Below are positions 25,772 through 34,538 of a stretch of DNA of 64,000 nucleotides, piece by piece. The DNA is from CAYJAY01 sp964370715 (lineage in GTDB: Bacteria > Bacillota > Clostridia > Oscillospirales > Ruminococcaceae): assembly GCA_964370715.1 (NCBI GenBank), contig CAYJKJ010000014.1, positions 1 to 64,000 of the forward strand, given 5' to 3'. Position 1 is the stretch's first letter, and every line of letters begins with the position of its first letter. The notes beneath the pieces were generated by a model. That model was not told the DNA's origin. It did no database searches and was given only the letters and a program-made list of their open reading frames with translations. The position numbers were made by a program, and so were the translations under genes.

Positions 25772-26488
25772 ATGGAAATATCTATTAAAAACTTAACCAA
25801 AACCTACGGCGATGAGATGGTTTTAGACAACATCTCTTTCGAGATAAAAGGGCGAAGAGCGGTTGGAATTATAGGGGAATCGGGTTGCGGAAAAACAACT
25901 CTTCTTCGCATTCTTTCGGGAATAGAACCGCCAAACAGCGGAGAAGTTGAGATAAACGGAGTTTCTCCAATCGGTAACATAAAAGAATTCCGAAACAAAA
26001 TAGGTGTGGTTTTTCAAAAACACAACCTGTTTCCACATCTCACGATAAAGCAAAACATAACGATTATCCTGCATAGGATTAAAAAACTAAGCAGCAAAAA
26101 ATCCGATAAAAAAGCGGAGGAACTTTTAGCGAAACTTTTTATCGAAAATGAAGCCGACAAAAAACCTAGCGAGGTTTCGGGGGGGCAAGCGCAAAGAGCG
26201 TCGATAGCGAGAGCTCTTGCAACCGACCCCGAGCTTATCTTCCTAGATGAACCGACAGCGGCTCTCGACCCGCTTTTGACCGACGAGGTTTTAAAAGCGG
26301 TTACCCAGCTTAAACAGGATGGCCGAAACTTTATCTTTGTTACCCATGAGATATCGTTTTTAAAGGAGTTTGCAGATTATATTATTTTCCTTAAAAACGG
26401 AAAGATCTGCGAAAGCGGCGCTGCTGAATGTCTTGTTAACCCAACGACTGATGAACTTGCAGAATTTTTAAAGATACAAAAGAGATAA
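25772..26488 (+). CDS. Amino-acid ABC transporter ATP-binding protein
   Basis: A 238-aa ATPase subunit with all nucleotide-binding motifs: Walker A GESGCGKTTLL near residue 37, the Q-loop VVFQKHN, the signature VSGGQAQRASIARAL, Walker B LIFLDEPTAALDP and the switch His in VTHE. It matches the GlnQ/HisP group that powers polar amino-acid uptake. The signature starts with VSGG instead of the common LSGG, a tolerated change. The start codon abuts the permease stop. A hairpin terminator overlaps the last codons, ending the importer operon just before the RNase gene. Confidence 0.93.
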   Translation: MEISIKNLTKTYGDEMVLDNISFEIKGRRAVGIIGESGCGKTTLLRILSGIEPPNSGEVEINGVSPIGNIKEFRNKIGVVFQKHNLFPHLTIKQNITIILHRIKKLSSKKSDKKAEELLAKLFIENEADKKPSEVSGGQAQRASIARALATDPELIFLDEPTAALDPLLTDEVLKAVTQLKQDGRNFIFVTHEISFLKEFADYIIFLKNGKICESGAAECLVNPTTDELAEFLKIQKR

Positions 26489-26510
26489 TGCGGTCACATT
26501 ATCTCTTTTG
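26478..26510 (+). terminator. Terminator overlapping the end of the ABC ATPase gene
   Basis: A stem of about 12 bp (26479-26490 with 26498-26509) includes the stop codon of the ATPase gene and runs into TTTTG. Confidence 0.8.
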
Positions 26511-26560
26511 TATAATTTTGTATAATATTATAAAAATCAAACGCAAAGAAAGGCTCTCGA

Positions 26561-27106
26561 ATGAACATTTCAAAAAAACTAATATCAATTATATTGACGA
26601 TATTAATAGTAGCGGTTGGCGGAGTTATCGCCGGCGACGATGTGGTAGAAATAATATCAGATATACAAACAGAGCTTCAAAGCCAAACGCTAACAGAGGA
26701 ACAATCCACTGAAAGCAGCGAACAACTCGAGTTTGAGCAACAAAGCGACCAATCTCAGCTCGATCAAGATGGGTATTATTATTCAAAAGAGGACGTTTCG
26801 CTATACATCAACACCTACAGTGAACTGCCCAAAAACTTTGTCACGAAACAGCAAGCCGGAGGCCGAGGCTGGGAGGGCGGTTCGGTTGAAAACTATATCG
26901 AAGGCGCCGCAATAGGCGGAGACACTTTCCAAAACTATGAAAAACTGCTTCCCGAAAAATCGGGGCGTGTGTATTATGAATGCGACATCGACACCGATTC
27001 TCAAAGTTCAAGGGGTGCTAAAAGAATTGTTTTTTCAAATGATGGGCTTATATACTATACCGATGACCATTATGAAAGCTTCGAGCTTTTGTATGGGGAG
27101 GAATAG
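26561..27106 (+). CDS. Secreted barnase-type ribonuclease
   Basis: A guanyl-preferring RNase of the barnase/N1 family. The 181-aa precursor has an N-terminal hydrophobic export signal (about 5-25), a Glu/Gln/Ser-rich linker (30-70) and the RNase domain (about 72-178). All five barnase active-site residues can be aligned: Lys 96 (K27), Glu 140 (E73), Arg 151 (R83), Arg 155 (R87) and His 170 (H102), with the hallmark IGGDTF and TDDHYESF blocks. The linker is longer than in B. amyloliquefaciens barnase. An AAAGG site supports the ATG. The inhibitor gene follows two bases after the stop. Confidence 0.95.
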   Translation: MNISKKLISIILTILIVAVGGVIAGDDVVEIISDIQTELQSQTLTEEQSTESSEQLEFEQQSDQSQLDQDGYYYSKEDVSLYINTYSELPKNFVTKQQAGGRGWEGGSVENYIEGAAIGGDTFQNYEKLLPEKSGRVYYECDIDTDSQSSRGAKRIVFSNDGLIYYTDDHYESFELLYGEE

Positions 27107-27108
27107 CG

Positions 27109-27375
27109 ATGTTTTTTGCAAAACGCATTGTCTTAGATTGCGAAAAAATGCATAGCAAACAAACGGCGTTTGAACATATAAACGAAAAGATATCCTTTTT
27201 AAATCTACCACCAAAAAATCTAGATTCGTTAAACGACAGTTTGTTCGATATGAAGAAATGCAGAATAATTATTAAAAACTACAGCAACGCAAACGACTAT
27301 TGCAGGGCGATTATATCGGTTATAGATAACAACTCGACGGCCAACAAAAACATAAAAGCTGTTATTTATAGGTGA
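27109..27375 (+). CDS. Barstar-family ribonuclease inhibitor
   Basis: The 88-aa partner of the preceding RNase. The core reads PPKNLDSLNDSLFD, matching barstar's GENLDALWDCL. Asp 39 and Asp 43 occupy the positions of barstar D35 and D39, which plug the barnase active site. The Trp between them is replaced by Asn, and the pairing with this divergent RNase probably has its own specificity. The N-terminal strand RIVLDCEKM and the C-terminal strand KNIKAVIYR complete the small alpha/beta fold. No signal peptide is present, so it stays in the cytoplasm. A GGGAGGA site overlaps the end of the RNase gene, favouring tight coupling. Confidence 0.9.
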   Translation: MFFAKRIVLDCEKMHSKQTAFEHINEKISFLNLPPKNLDSLNDSLFDMKKCRIIIKNYSNANDYCRAIISVIDNNSTANKNIKAVIYR

Positions 27376-27448
27376 TTTGTTATATAATAGGGTTAACAAC
27401 AACTAATGTTATTTAATTAATTAAAAATTTTTGGAGACTCTTTTTCTT

Positions 27449-28819
27449 ATGAAATATAAAAAAACAACGTTTATAATATCAATATTTGCTTTGTTTTTAT
27501 TTATGCTTTTTTTAAATTTCAAAACGCCATATCTTGCGGACGACTATTATTATATGTTGCCAAATCAAAACGGTTTTTCGTTAAAAGCAATCTTTGATTT
27601 TCAAAAAGATTATTATTTTTCGTGGGGCGGAAGAGTAATGGCCCATTTCTTCGCACAGATTTTTTTATCCCTCGATAAAGCTATATTTAATATAGTAAAC
27701 TCAGCAATGTTTGTTACGCTAACGGTTTTTATCTATAAACTCGCAAAGAAACCGAACGAAAGATATGATGTTTGGCTATATTATTTTATAATCGCATTAG
27801 TTTGGTTTTTCGCTCCCGTGTTTGGTCAAACAACGCTTTGGCTGGTCGGTTCTTGCAACTATCTTTTTGGAGCGACGTTTAATATTGCTTTAATATATTT
27901 TTTCAAAAGATATATGTTTGACAGAAAAGCTTTAATAGCGTTTTCGTTTAGATATCTTCTGTTTTGTTTGTTTATAATTGTTTTGGCGTTTATATCGGGC
28001 GCATACAACGAAAACACCTCGACAGCTTGCCTAATTATTATCGTCGCTATGATGATAATTAAATATCTAAAAAAAGAAAAACTTCCGCTGTTTTCTTTTT
28101 TGGGGGTCGTTTCGATGTTTTTAGGGGTCGCCTTTATGATACTGGCTCCCGGAAACTATGTTCGAAACGCTGAACTTTCGGAAGCTGTTGTTATAAATGG
28201 ATTGATGACTTTTTTAAGCAGAGTCGGTCTTTCGAGTTATCGTCTTTTAGACATAGCCGTTTTGCTGCTAGCCGTTATCGCTGTTATTTTGATTAAGGTT
28301 GAACAAAAAAAATATAGCGATATAAAAATACCACTATTGTTAATGTTTGGAGCTTTGTTGGCAAACTACGCCATGATAATGACCAACGCATACCCCGAAC
28401 GGGCTCTGTTTGGCGCTTGCATACTTGTCGTGTCCGCCCTTGCTATGCTTATTAAAACTATCGATATCAAGCGATTTAAGCTGGCTTATATTGCGGCGTC
28501 GTTGTCATTAACAGCGTTTTTTATGATAAGCGTATTTTTTGGAACGGTTGATGTTGTTGCTTCATATAATCTACATGAGGATAGAGAAAGCGACCTTGCA
28601 AAAGCAACTACCGGCGATTTTTCGCAAACTATCGAAACATATGCGATTAAACCATTAACAAAGTATAGCGCTTTATATGGTTTAGAGGATATTGCTTTTA
28701 AATATGATACTGTCAATTGGGTTAGCACAATAACCGCACAAAGATATCAACTCGCCTCGGTTCATTCGGCAAAGATTGCATACGACAACTGGGGAACTGC
28801 ATTTATATTTTTGTTTTAA
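27449..28819 (+). CDS. DUF6056-type polytopic membrane protein (second copy)
   Basis: A 456-aa protein with about ten membrane segments. The loop after helix 1 reads PYLADDYYYMLP and is followed by FSWGGRVMAHFFAQ, the same arrangement as in the protein at 18289 (ADDF, then WQGTFF). Both have a Trp-rich loop (here TTLWLVGSCNYLFG) and a helix-ending APGNYVR block (LAPGNYVRNA here, VAPGNFVRLQ there). The two are therefore true paralogues. The ATG at 27449 has a TTGGAG site seven bases earlier. The role is unknown, probably a lipid-linked sugar transferase or polymerase by fold resemblance. Confidence 0.75.
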   Translation: MKYKKTTFIISIFALFLFMLFLNFKTPYLADDYYYMLPNQNGFSLKAIFDFQKDYYFSWGGRVMAHFFAQIFLSLDKAIFNIVNSAMFVTLTVFIYKLAKKPNERYDVWLYYFIIALVWFFAPVFGQTTLWLVGSCNYLFGATFNIALIYFFKRYMFDRKALIAFSFRYLLFCLFIIVLAFISGAYNENTSTACLIIIVAMMIIKYLKKEKLPLFSFLGVVSMFLGVAFMILAPGNYVRNAELSEAVVINGLMTFLSRVGLSSYRLLDIAVLLLAVIAVILIKVEQKKYSDIKIPLLLMFGALLANYAMIMTNAYPERALFGACILVVSALAMLIKTIDIKRFKLAYIAASLSLTAFFMISVFFGTVDVVASYNLHEDRESDLAKATTGDFSQTIETYAIKPLTKYSALYGLEDIAFKYDTVNWVSTITAQRYQLASVHSAKIAYDNWGTAFIFLF

Positions 28820-28876
28820 TTTTTTGAAGTTTCAAATATCTTAATATAATTTTTTCGACAACGAAAGGTAGGGTCT

Positions 28877-30184
28877 ATGTGGTTTAACAAAAGTGTATTT
28901 TATCAAATCTATCCACTGGGGTTTTGTGGCGCACCAACATTTAACGATGGTCAAACAGAAAACAGAATACAAAAGATTTCGGATTTTATCCCTCAAATGA
29001 AAAAGCTTTCGGTAGATGCTTTGTATCTTTGCCCGGTGTTTGAAAGCGACAACCATGGCTATGACACAAGAGATTATAAAACTCTCGACAAACGTCTTGG
29101 CACAAACAACGACTTTAAAAAAGTTTGTGACGAGCTACATAAAAACGGAATAAAGATTGTTCTAGACGGAGTGTTTAACCATGTCGGGCGTGGGTTCTAT
29201 CCGTTTTTGGATGTTATTGAAAAGAAATGGGATAGCGAATATAAAGATTGGTTCTATATTAACTTCGACGGCAACAGCAACTATAACGACGGCTTTTGGT
29301 ATGAGGGCTGGGAGGGTCATTTCGAGCTTGTTAAACTAAACCTCGATAACCCTGCGGTTGCGGATTATCTTATCGGGTGTGTTAAAGAATGGGTTGAGCT
29401 TTTCGATATCGACGGGCTTCGCCTCGACGTTGCCTACTGTTTAAACGAAAACTTCATCAGACGTTTGCGCTATGAATGCGACAACATGAAAAAAGATTTT
29501 TTCCTAATCGGGGAGATGCTCCACGGCGATTACAACCGATTAGTTAACAGCGAGATGCTCGATAGTTGCACAAACTATGAATGCTATAAAGGGCTTTTTT
29601 CTTCGTTTAACTCAAACAATATGTTTGAAATAGCGCATAGCCTTTTACGCCAATTCGGACCCGAAAACCACACTCTTTATAAAGGAAAACATCTTTTCAA
29701 CTTTGTTGATAACCATGATGTCGAAAGAATTGCGAGCATTTTAAACAACAAAGACCACCTCAAACCAATATACGGTTTGTTGTTTTCTATGCCGGGAATA
29801 CCCTGTGTTTATTACGGTAGCGAATGGGGAGCAGTTGGCAAAAAATCCGACGGCGACGAGGCGCTCCGCCCATATTTTGAGCAACCTGTTTTCAATGAAC
29901 TATCGGAATTTATCGCAACGATAGCCAAAATTCACCAAACCGAAAAAGCGTTGACAGACGGTAGCTTTAAATCGCTTGTCTTGACAAATGACCAGTTTAT
30001 CTTTGAACGTGAATTTGAGGGCGACAGGATTTTAGTTGCGATTAACGCTAAAAACGAACAGTACACGGCGCATTTCAACGCCAACGCCGGAAGAGCGAAA
30101 GATCTTATTTCGGGGGAACAGCATGATTTTGGCGGCGGTTCTGTTTTGCCTCCGTTAAGCGTTCAATATTGGAAGGTGTTCTAG
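28877..30184 (+). CDS. GH13 family alpha-amylase-like glycoside hydrolase
   Basis: A 435-aa GH13 enzyme without signal peptide, so probably intracellular and acting on maltodextrins or other alpha-glucans. The conserved regions appear in order: DGVFNH (I), GLRLDVAY with the nucleophile Asp (II), IGEML with the acid/base Glu (III) and FVDNHDVER with the transition-state Asp (IV). The N-terminus VFYQIYPLGFCG starts directly with the barrel, so it has no N-domain of the neopullulanase type. A short C-terminal beta domain follows. A GAAAGGTAGGG site supports the ATG. No sugar transporter genes adjoin it; the lone MsmK-type ATPase at 50002 could serve a distant sugar importer. Confidence 0.93.
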   Translation: MWFNKSVFYQIYPLGFCGAPTFNDGQTENRIQKISDFIPQMKKLSVDALYLCPVFESDNHGYDTRDYKTLDKRLGTNNDFKKVCDELHKNGIKIVLDGVFNHVGRGFYPFLDVIEKKWDSEYKDWFYINFDGNSNYNDGFWYEGWEGHFELVKLNLDNPAVADYLIGCVKEWVELFDIDGLRLDVAYCLNENFIRRLRYECDNMKKDFFLIGEMLHGDYNRLVNSEMLDSCTNYECYKGLFSSFNSNNMFEIAHSLLRQFGPENHTLYKGKHLFNFVDNHDVERIASILNNKDHLKPIYGLLFSMPGIPCVYYGSEWGAVGKKSDGDEALRPYFEQPVFNELSEFIATIAKIHQTEKALTDGSFKSLVLTNDQFIFEREFEGDRILVAINAKNEQYTAHFNANAGRAKDLISGEQHDFGGGSVLPPLSVQYWKVF

Positions 30185-30214
30185 ATCGTCTTAGCCTTGA
30201 TGGCGGAGACGTTG

Positions 30215-30278
30215 GAAATACTACTTGTCGAGCAGTCGCTCGCCATTTTGCGTAGCAGCGCAAAAACCGTAGTATTTC
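30215..30278. repeat. Intergenic nested hairpin element
   Basis: A perfect 10-bp outer inverted repeat (30215-30224 with 30269-30278) encloses two smaller inverted repeats, one centred near 30233 and one near 30257. There is no T run, so it is not a standard terminator. It sits between the GH13 gene and the DUF1232 gene and resembles other hairpin spacers here in design, not in sequence. Confidence 0.55.
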
Positions 30279-30348
30279 TAAATCGAAGTTTAGCGGAAAA
30301 ATTCAGAAAGCTGCAACATCCCTTAACCAAAGGAGAAAACATATAAAA

Positions 30349-30612
30349 ATGAACACGGTGAAAATAAAGATAGCGCAATCAATAGGAATTGCGATAGTTG
30401 CGCTAGTCTATCTTATAAGCCCGATAGATATTATACCCGATGCTTTTTTGGGGCTAGGTCAGATGGACGACATCGCCGTTATAAGCCTTGCGGCTGTTAA
30501 CGCCTATCGTGCGTATACCCTGCACAAGCAAAATAAAAAACAAACCAAAAACGACGAAAAGCCAAAAGCTGATGCTATCGATGTTGAATATAAAGTTCTG
30601 GACGACGAATAA
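30349..30612 (+). CDS. DUF1232 (YkvA-like) small membrane protein
   Basis: An 87-aa protein with one hydrophobic helix followed by the DUF1232 signature YLISPIDIIPDAFLGLGQMDDIAV, in which the SPIDxIPD core is invariant. The C-terminal third is Lys/Asp-rich and probably cytoplasmic. The family is widespread, usually near-membrane, and has no firm function. An AAAGGAG site precedes the ATG at 30349. The next gene starts 35 bases later on the same strand, so the two are probably cotranscribed. Confidence 0.9.
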   Translation: MNTVKIKIAQSIGIAIVALVYLISPIDIIPDAFLGLGQMDDIAVISLAAVNAYRAYTLHKQNKKQTKNDEKPKADAIDVEYKVLDDE

Positions 30613-30647
30613 TAGTTTTATAGTTAGTATGAAAGGAATTTGAAAAA

Positions 30648-31634
30648 ATGTGTACAACTTTTACGCTTAAAACAGAGGACTGTTATTTTGGCAGAAACAT
30701 GGATCTTGAATATTCTTTTGGCGAACAGGTGGTTATAGTTCCTCGGAATATGTCGCTTAATTTTAAATTAGAAAGCCCCAAAGCTTCCCACTATGCCATA
30801 ATTGGCATGGCGGCGGTAGTTGAGGGCTATCCCCTTTTTGCCGAAGGATTAAACGAAAAAGGCCTTTATGTTGCGGGGCTTAACTTCCCGGGATATGCTG
30901 TTTATTCGAGCGAAGCAACACAAAACAAACTTAATCTTGCGCCATATGAGATAATCTCTTATATTCTAGCAAGTTGCAAAAGCGCAATCGAGGCGAAACA
31001 ACAGCTTGAAAACGCCAATATTGTTGCGATAAAATATTCCGAACAGCTTGAACTGCCAACGCTTCATTGGTATATTGCGGATAAAAAATCTGCGTTTGTT
31101 TTAGAATCAACTATGGCTGGGATAAAGATATATGATAATCCGGTTGAAGTTTTAACCAACAGCCCGACATTTGATTTCCAAATCACAAACCTTGCGAACT
31201 ATATGGGGTGTTCCAAAAACGTTCCGCAAAACAACCTAACCAAAGAAATTCCGTTGTCGCCGCTAGGACAGGGCGCAGGAGCTATCGGAATACCGGGCGA
31301 CAGTTCCCCCGTTTCAAGGTTTGTTCAAACGTTTTTCACCAAAACAAACTCCTACTGCGAAAAAGATGAATATTCCAGCATTTCGCAGGTGTTCCACATT
31401 CTCGAAAAGGTCGCAATGGTTAAAGGCACCGTTGTTACGCCACAGGATAAAAACGACATAACAACCTATAGTTGTTGCATCAACGCCGACAAAGGGATAT
31501 ACTACTACAAGACGTATGACAACAGCATGATATCGGCGGTAAACCTTTTTTCGGAACAACTTGAAGATGATAAACTTTTCAGATATCCGCTTGAAACTAA
31601 TCAAAAGATTTTCTTTGTCAACAAAAAAGCATAA
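30648..31634 (+). CDS. Choloylglycine hydrolase family Ntn-amidase (bile-salt-hydrolase-like)
   Basis: An N-terminal-nucleophile amidase, 328 aa, in the length range of bile salt hydrolases and penicillin V acylases. After Met removal Cys 2 becomes the nucleophile. The other active-site residues of the family can be placed: Arg 16, Asp 19, Asn 79 (in AGLNFPGYA), Asn 171 (in LTNSP) and Arg 224 (in GDSSPVSRF), at nearly constant offsets from the known bile salt hydrolases. No signal peptide is seen, typical for the cytoplasmic enzymes. Whether it deconjugates bile salts, cleaves penicillin V or another amide cannot be decided. A GAAAGGAA site supports the start. Confidence 0.88.
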   Translation: MCTTFTLKTEDCYFGRNMDLEYSFGEQVVIVPRNMSLNFKLESPKASHYAIIGMAAVVEGYPLFAEGLNEKGLYVAGLNFPGYAVYSSEATQNKLNLAPYEIISYILASCKSAIEAKQQLENANIVAIKYSEQLELPTLHWYIADKKSAFVLESTMAGIKIYDNPVEVLTNSPTFDFQITNLANYMGCSKNVPQNNLTKEIPLSPLGQGAGAIGIPGDSSPVSRFVQTFFTKTNSYCEKDEYSSISQVFHILEKVAMVKGTVVTPQDKNDITTYSCCINADKGIYYYKTYDNSMISAVNLFSEQLEDDKLFRYPLETNQKIFFVNKKA

Positions 31635-31774
31635 CGAAGTTTTAATGGTTGGGTTAATGTTTAAATAATCTCTTGTTTGTTTTGGTTAACACAGAATATT
31701 TTTTTTAAAAAATATCGATAATTGAATAAAACACAATCTTTCGGTTCAAAATAGGTGTAACGGAGGAAATGAAC

Positions 31775-32647
31775 ATGAAAGATTATCAAGACATATTAAA
31801 AGATGATTTGTCTAAAACGATTGACGAAGTTTCAGAAAAGCCGGTTGAACCAAACACCGATGAACTTTTTGGCGACAACGATTTAGAACAAACCGAACCA
31901 CAACCCGGCGGTTTTTTGAATTTCTTTAAAAGAAACGCTTTTTACATTGCAATTGTCGTTGCGGTGTCGGCGGCATCATACGTTTCATATAACGCAGTTA
32001 TGGGAATGATAGAGGATTTCACTAAGCCTTCCACAGAAAAAATTTCGGAGGAAAAATGGACAGACACAAAGCAAAGCGATATTTCTGTTCAAGCACAGCC
32101 ACAAACCCCTGTACCACAGCAGCAAGATACGCCGACCGAGCCTTCCTTGCCCTCCTCGTCATCGGCACAGGAGCCTATATTGCCGGACTCGGCAGATTTA
32201 CCCGTAGAGTCATCGAATACCGAAACCTCGCCCGTGGGATCATTCGTATTGCCGGTCGTTGGTCAGATAACTAAGGGATTCAGCGGAGATAAGCTGGTGT
32301 TTTGCGAAACTATGGGGGATTGGCGAACCCATAACGGCATCGATATAACGGCGGAACAAGGAACAAGCGTTGTCGCCGTCACCGACGGAACGGTTGAATT
32401 TGCCGGACAAAGCGACCTTTGGGGTCTTGTGGTTGAGGTTAAACTCATAACGGGACACACCGCAATTTATGCAAACCTAGGTTCAATCGCCGACATCAAA
32501 GCCGGCACACTCGTTAAACAAGGGGATGTTCTAGGATCTGTTGGAACCTCTTCGATAATCGAAAAGGGCGACAAACCCCATCTACACTTTGAGATAATTT
32601 CGGGGGATAAATTCCTCGACCCGCTAACGCTCCTAAACGATCAATAA
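31775..32647 (+). CDS. spoIIQ: SpoIIQ-like sporulation M23 (LytM) protein
   Basis: A forespore membrane protein that, with SpoIIIAH, spans the gap between forespore and mother cell. The 290-aa protein has an acidic cytoplasmic N-terminus (1-50), one membrane helix (about 55-75), a Pro/Gln/Ser-rich linker and a C-terminal LytM domain. The domain keeps both zinc sites, HNGID and HLHFEI; B. subtilis SpoIIQ has lost the first, while clostridial versions often keep it. The ATG at 31775 has GGAGG eight bases upstream, so the ATG two codons earlier is rejected. The convergent spoIIID neighbour supports the assignment. A generic M23 endopeptidase is the alternative. Confidence 0.82.
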   Translation: MKDYQDILKDDLSKTIDEVSEKPVEPNTDELFGDNDLEQTEPQPGGFLNFFKRNAFYIAIVVAVSAASYVSYNAVMGMIEDFTKPSTEKISEEKWTDTKQSDISVQAQPQTPVPQQQDTPTEPSLPSSSSAQEPILPDSADLPVESSNTETSPVGSFVLPVVGQITKGFSGDKLVFCETMGDWRTHNGIDITAEQGTSVVAVTDGTVEFAGQSDLWGLVVEVKLITGHTAIYANLGSIADIKAGTLVKQGDVLGSVGTSSIIEKGDKPHLHFEIISGDKFLDPLTLLNDQ

Positions 32648-32669
32648 CAAAACAATAAACAATCTATTC

Positions 32670-32718
32670 AAAAGGCTATGACGAAACATTAAAATTCATC
32701 ATAGCCTTTTTTAATTTT
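32670..32718. terminator. Bidirectional terminator between spoIIQ and spoIIID
   Basis: An 11-bp stem (32670-32680 with 32700-32710) with A's on the left and T's on the right can stop both convergent sporulation genes. Confidence 0.85.
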
Positions 32719-32729
32719 TTGTTTTTGGG

Positions 32730-33011
32730 TTAATCTTCAAACTCTCCATCATTTTTTAATTTTTGATATTTAAGTTTTGTTGCGTTTCCGCCCCTTATAT
32801 GTCGCTCGTCCTTGTTTTTTTGCAACACGGCGTCCGCCATTCTCCAAAGCGCTACGTTAATAATTTTAAGCTTTTTTTGAATATCCGAATGAACCGTTGA
32901 TTTTCCAATACCAAATTCAGCGGCGGCGCCCCGAACGGTATCCCCCGTTTCGATGATATATTGCCCCAACAAAATGGCTCTATCGTTTGTATTAATAATA
33001 AACACTTCCAT
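32730..33011 (-). CDS. spoIIID: SpoIIID sporulation transcription factor
   Basis: A 93-aa mother-cell regulator that acts with sigma-E in the sporulation cascade. It matches SpoIIID end to end: GQYIIETGDTVRGAAAEFGIGKSTVHSD (helix-turn-helix) and the near-invariant C-terminal ERHIRGGNATKLKY basic segment that grips DNA. The N-terminus has a few extra residues and the tail is acidic (GEFED). The ribosome site is weak (AAAGAA). Its presence shows the organism has an endospore programme. The convergent spoIIQ-like gene is a typical clostridial neighbourhood. Confidence 0.96.
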   Translation of the reverse strand: MEVFIINTNDRAILLGQYIIETGDTVRGAAAEFGIGKSTVHSDIQKKLKIINVALWRMADAVLQKNKDERHIRGGNATKLKYQKLKNDGEFED

Positions 33012-33068
33012 TTCTTTTTTTATAGGAAATATTTATTCAAAAGCATCAATCGATAGAACCGTTAATTT

Positions 33069-34451
33069 TTAAATTTTTTTGTAGCAAGCCTCGCTTTTGT
33101 CAATCACAACTTTAAACATCGCCCCAGCCTCTAGATTTTGCGCTATTATTTTTGCGCCGATTATATCCGCACCGGTCTTTGCTATCGAAAGCCCAAGCCC
33201 TAAGTTGCCGCCTTTTCCTTTATAGAACCTGTCAAAAAGATGCTCTATATCATGCTCTGAAAGCCCGTCTCCGTCGTCTGCAACCGAGATAGTTATTATA
33301 TCTTGTTCTTTTTTAAGATTAACACAAACCGTTGTGCTGGCGTGGCGAAGAGCGTTAGAGATTAGGTTAGTTACAATCGGTCGCAAGATCTCTTCGCTGG
33401 TGTATATCTCGATCATCTCATCGGGAATGCCGCAAACTATCTTTTTGCCTTGATTGTGTTCTATACCCGAAAGAAGATTAACTTGAACCGAAAGAAAATC
33501 ATTTAAAATCACCGATTCTGATTTTTGCAAGGTGTCGTAGTTTTCAATTCGAGCAAGCGTTAGAAGATTATCAACGATCGTCGTCAATCGTTTTGTTTCG
33601 CCCGATATAACCTCGATTGCTTGCTGTTGCGAAAAGACCCCCTCTTGCAACCCTTCCGCAAACCCTCCGATGCTCATGAGCGGTGTGCGAAGTTCATGCG
33701 AAGCATTTTGTAAAAACGATTTTTGCTGTTTGTCATAATGATAAATCCGTTTGTTCATCTCGTTTATCTCTTGCGACATCTCAAAAAGCTCAACGCTGTC
33801 ATATTCGTTATCGATTTTTATAAGCTCATTTGATTTAAGATTCTTGATAGTTTCCGACATCTCTTTGATAGGCTTGGATATACTATTAGCGATTTTTTGA
33901 GAAATAACTACAAAAAGTATTATCGACACAAGAATAACACTTACCAAAATTACGTTGACCATGTCGACCAAACCGCTCGCAAAATGCCCCTCCGAAATAT
34001 ATATAACCGTTTGCCCGGGTTGCAAAAGTTCCGTTTCAACCTTTATCGCATGGTAGTATTCGCCATCAATCCAAAACGTTGCTATATCCTCAAACGGAAT
34101 ATCTTTGGTTTTTGATATCGCCTCGGTCATTATCTCATCCGAAAGAGAGCGTTCTCCAAACCTTGTTATGTTTCTGTGTGAGTCGTTTTCGGTAACGACG
34201 ATATGTGTATTTGAGCCGACATCAAGAAACTTTAGATTGTCGATGTTGGGATTAAAATGTTTGTCGGGACCCGGTTTTGACGCAAGGCCAATGTTCGTTT
34301 CCAACCTGTTTGCCGCTTTCATAAGTTCGGTCTCGGCTTGTCCGAAAGAATAGATATTAACCGTCACGTTGAACAAAACAAGCACCAACAGTTGAATGGC
34401 AATATTTAAAGCTATGTATGGTCTTGAAATTTTTTGTTTGATTGATTTCAT
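33069..34451 (-). CDS. Sensor histidine kinase of a two-component system
   Basis: A 460-aa membrane sensor kinase. Two membrane helices (near the N-terminus and about residues 155-180) bracket an extracellular domain of about 125 residues, followed by a HAMP linker. The HisKA dimerisation helix carries SHELRTPLMSIGGF with the phosphorylated His, and the ATPase domain has NLISNALRHA (N box), DDGDGLSEHD (G1) and GLGLSIAK (G2). The frame begins at a TTG at 34481; the ATG at 34451 fits the family better, though the GGGG ribosome site is 14 bases away and partly in a small hairpin. It is the last gene of the exporter operon and presumably senses a substrate of that exporter. Confidence 0.92.
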   Translation of the reverse strand: MKSIKQKISRPYIALNIAIQLLVLVLFNVTVNIYSFGQAETELMKAANRLETNIGLASKPGPDKHFNPNIDNLKFLDVGSNTHIVVTENDSHRNITRFGERSLSDEIMTEAISKTKDIPFEDIATFWIDGEYYHAIKVETELLQPGQTVIYISEGHFASGLVDMVNVILVSVILVSIILFVVISQKIANSISKPIKEMSETIKNLKSNELIKIDNEYDSVELFEMSQEINEMNKRIYHYDKQQKSFLQNASHELRTPLMSIGGFAEGLQEGVFSQQQAIEVISGETKRLTTIVDNLLTLARIENYDTLQKSESVILNDFLSVQVNLLSGIEHNQGKKIVCGIPDEMIEIYTSEEILRPIVTNLISNALRHASTTVCVNLKKEQDIITISVADDGDGLSEHDIEHLFDRFYKGKGGNLGLGLSIAKTGADIIGAKIIAQNLEAGAMFKVVIDKSEACYKKI

Positions 34452-34538
34452 GTTTATGGGCGAAGCCCCTTTCTTTCCCAAACTCGTTTCGCTTAACGTT
34501 GTAGGTTGGTTTTTTATCTTCTAACTACATCTTTTTTC

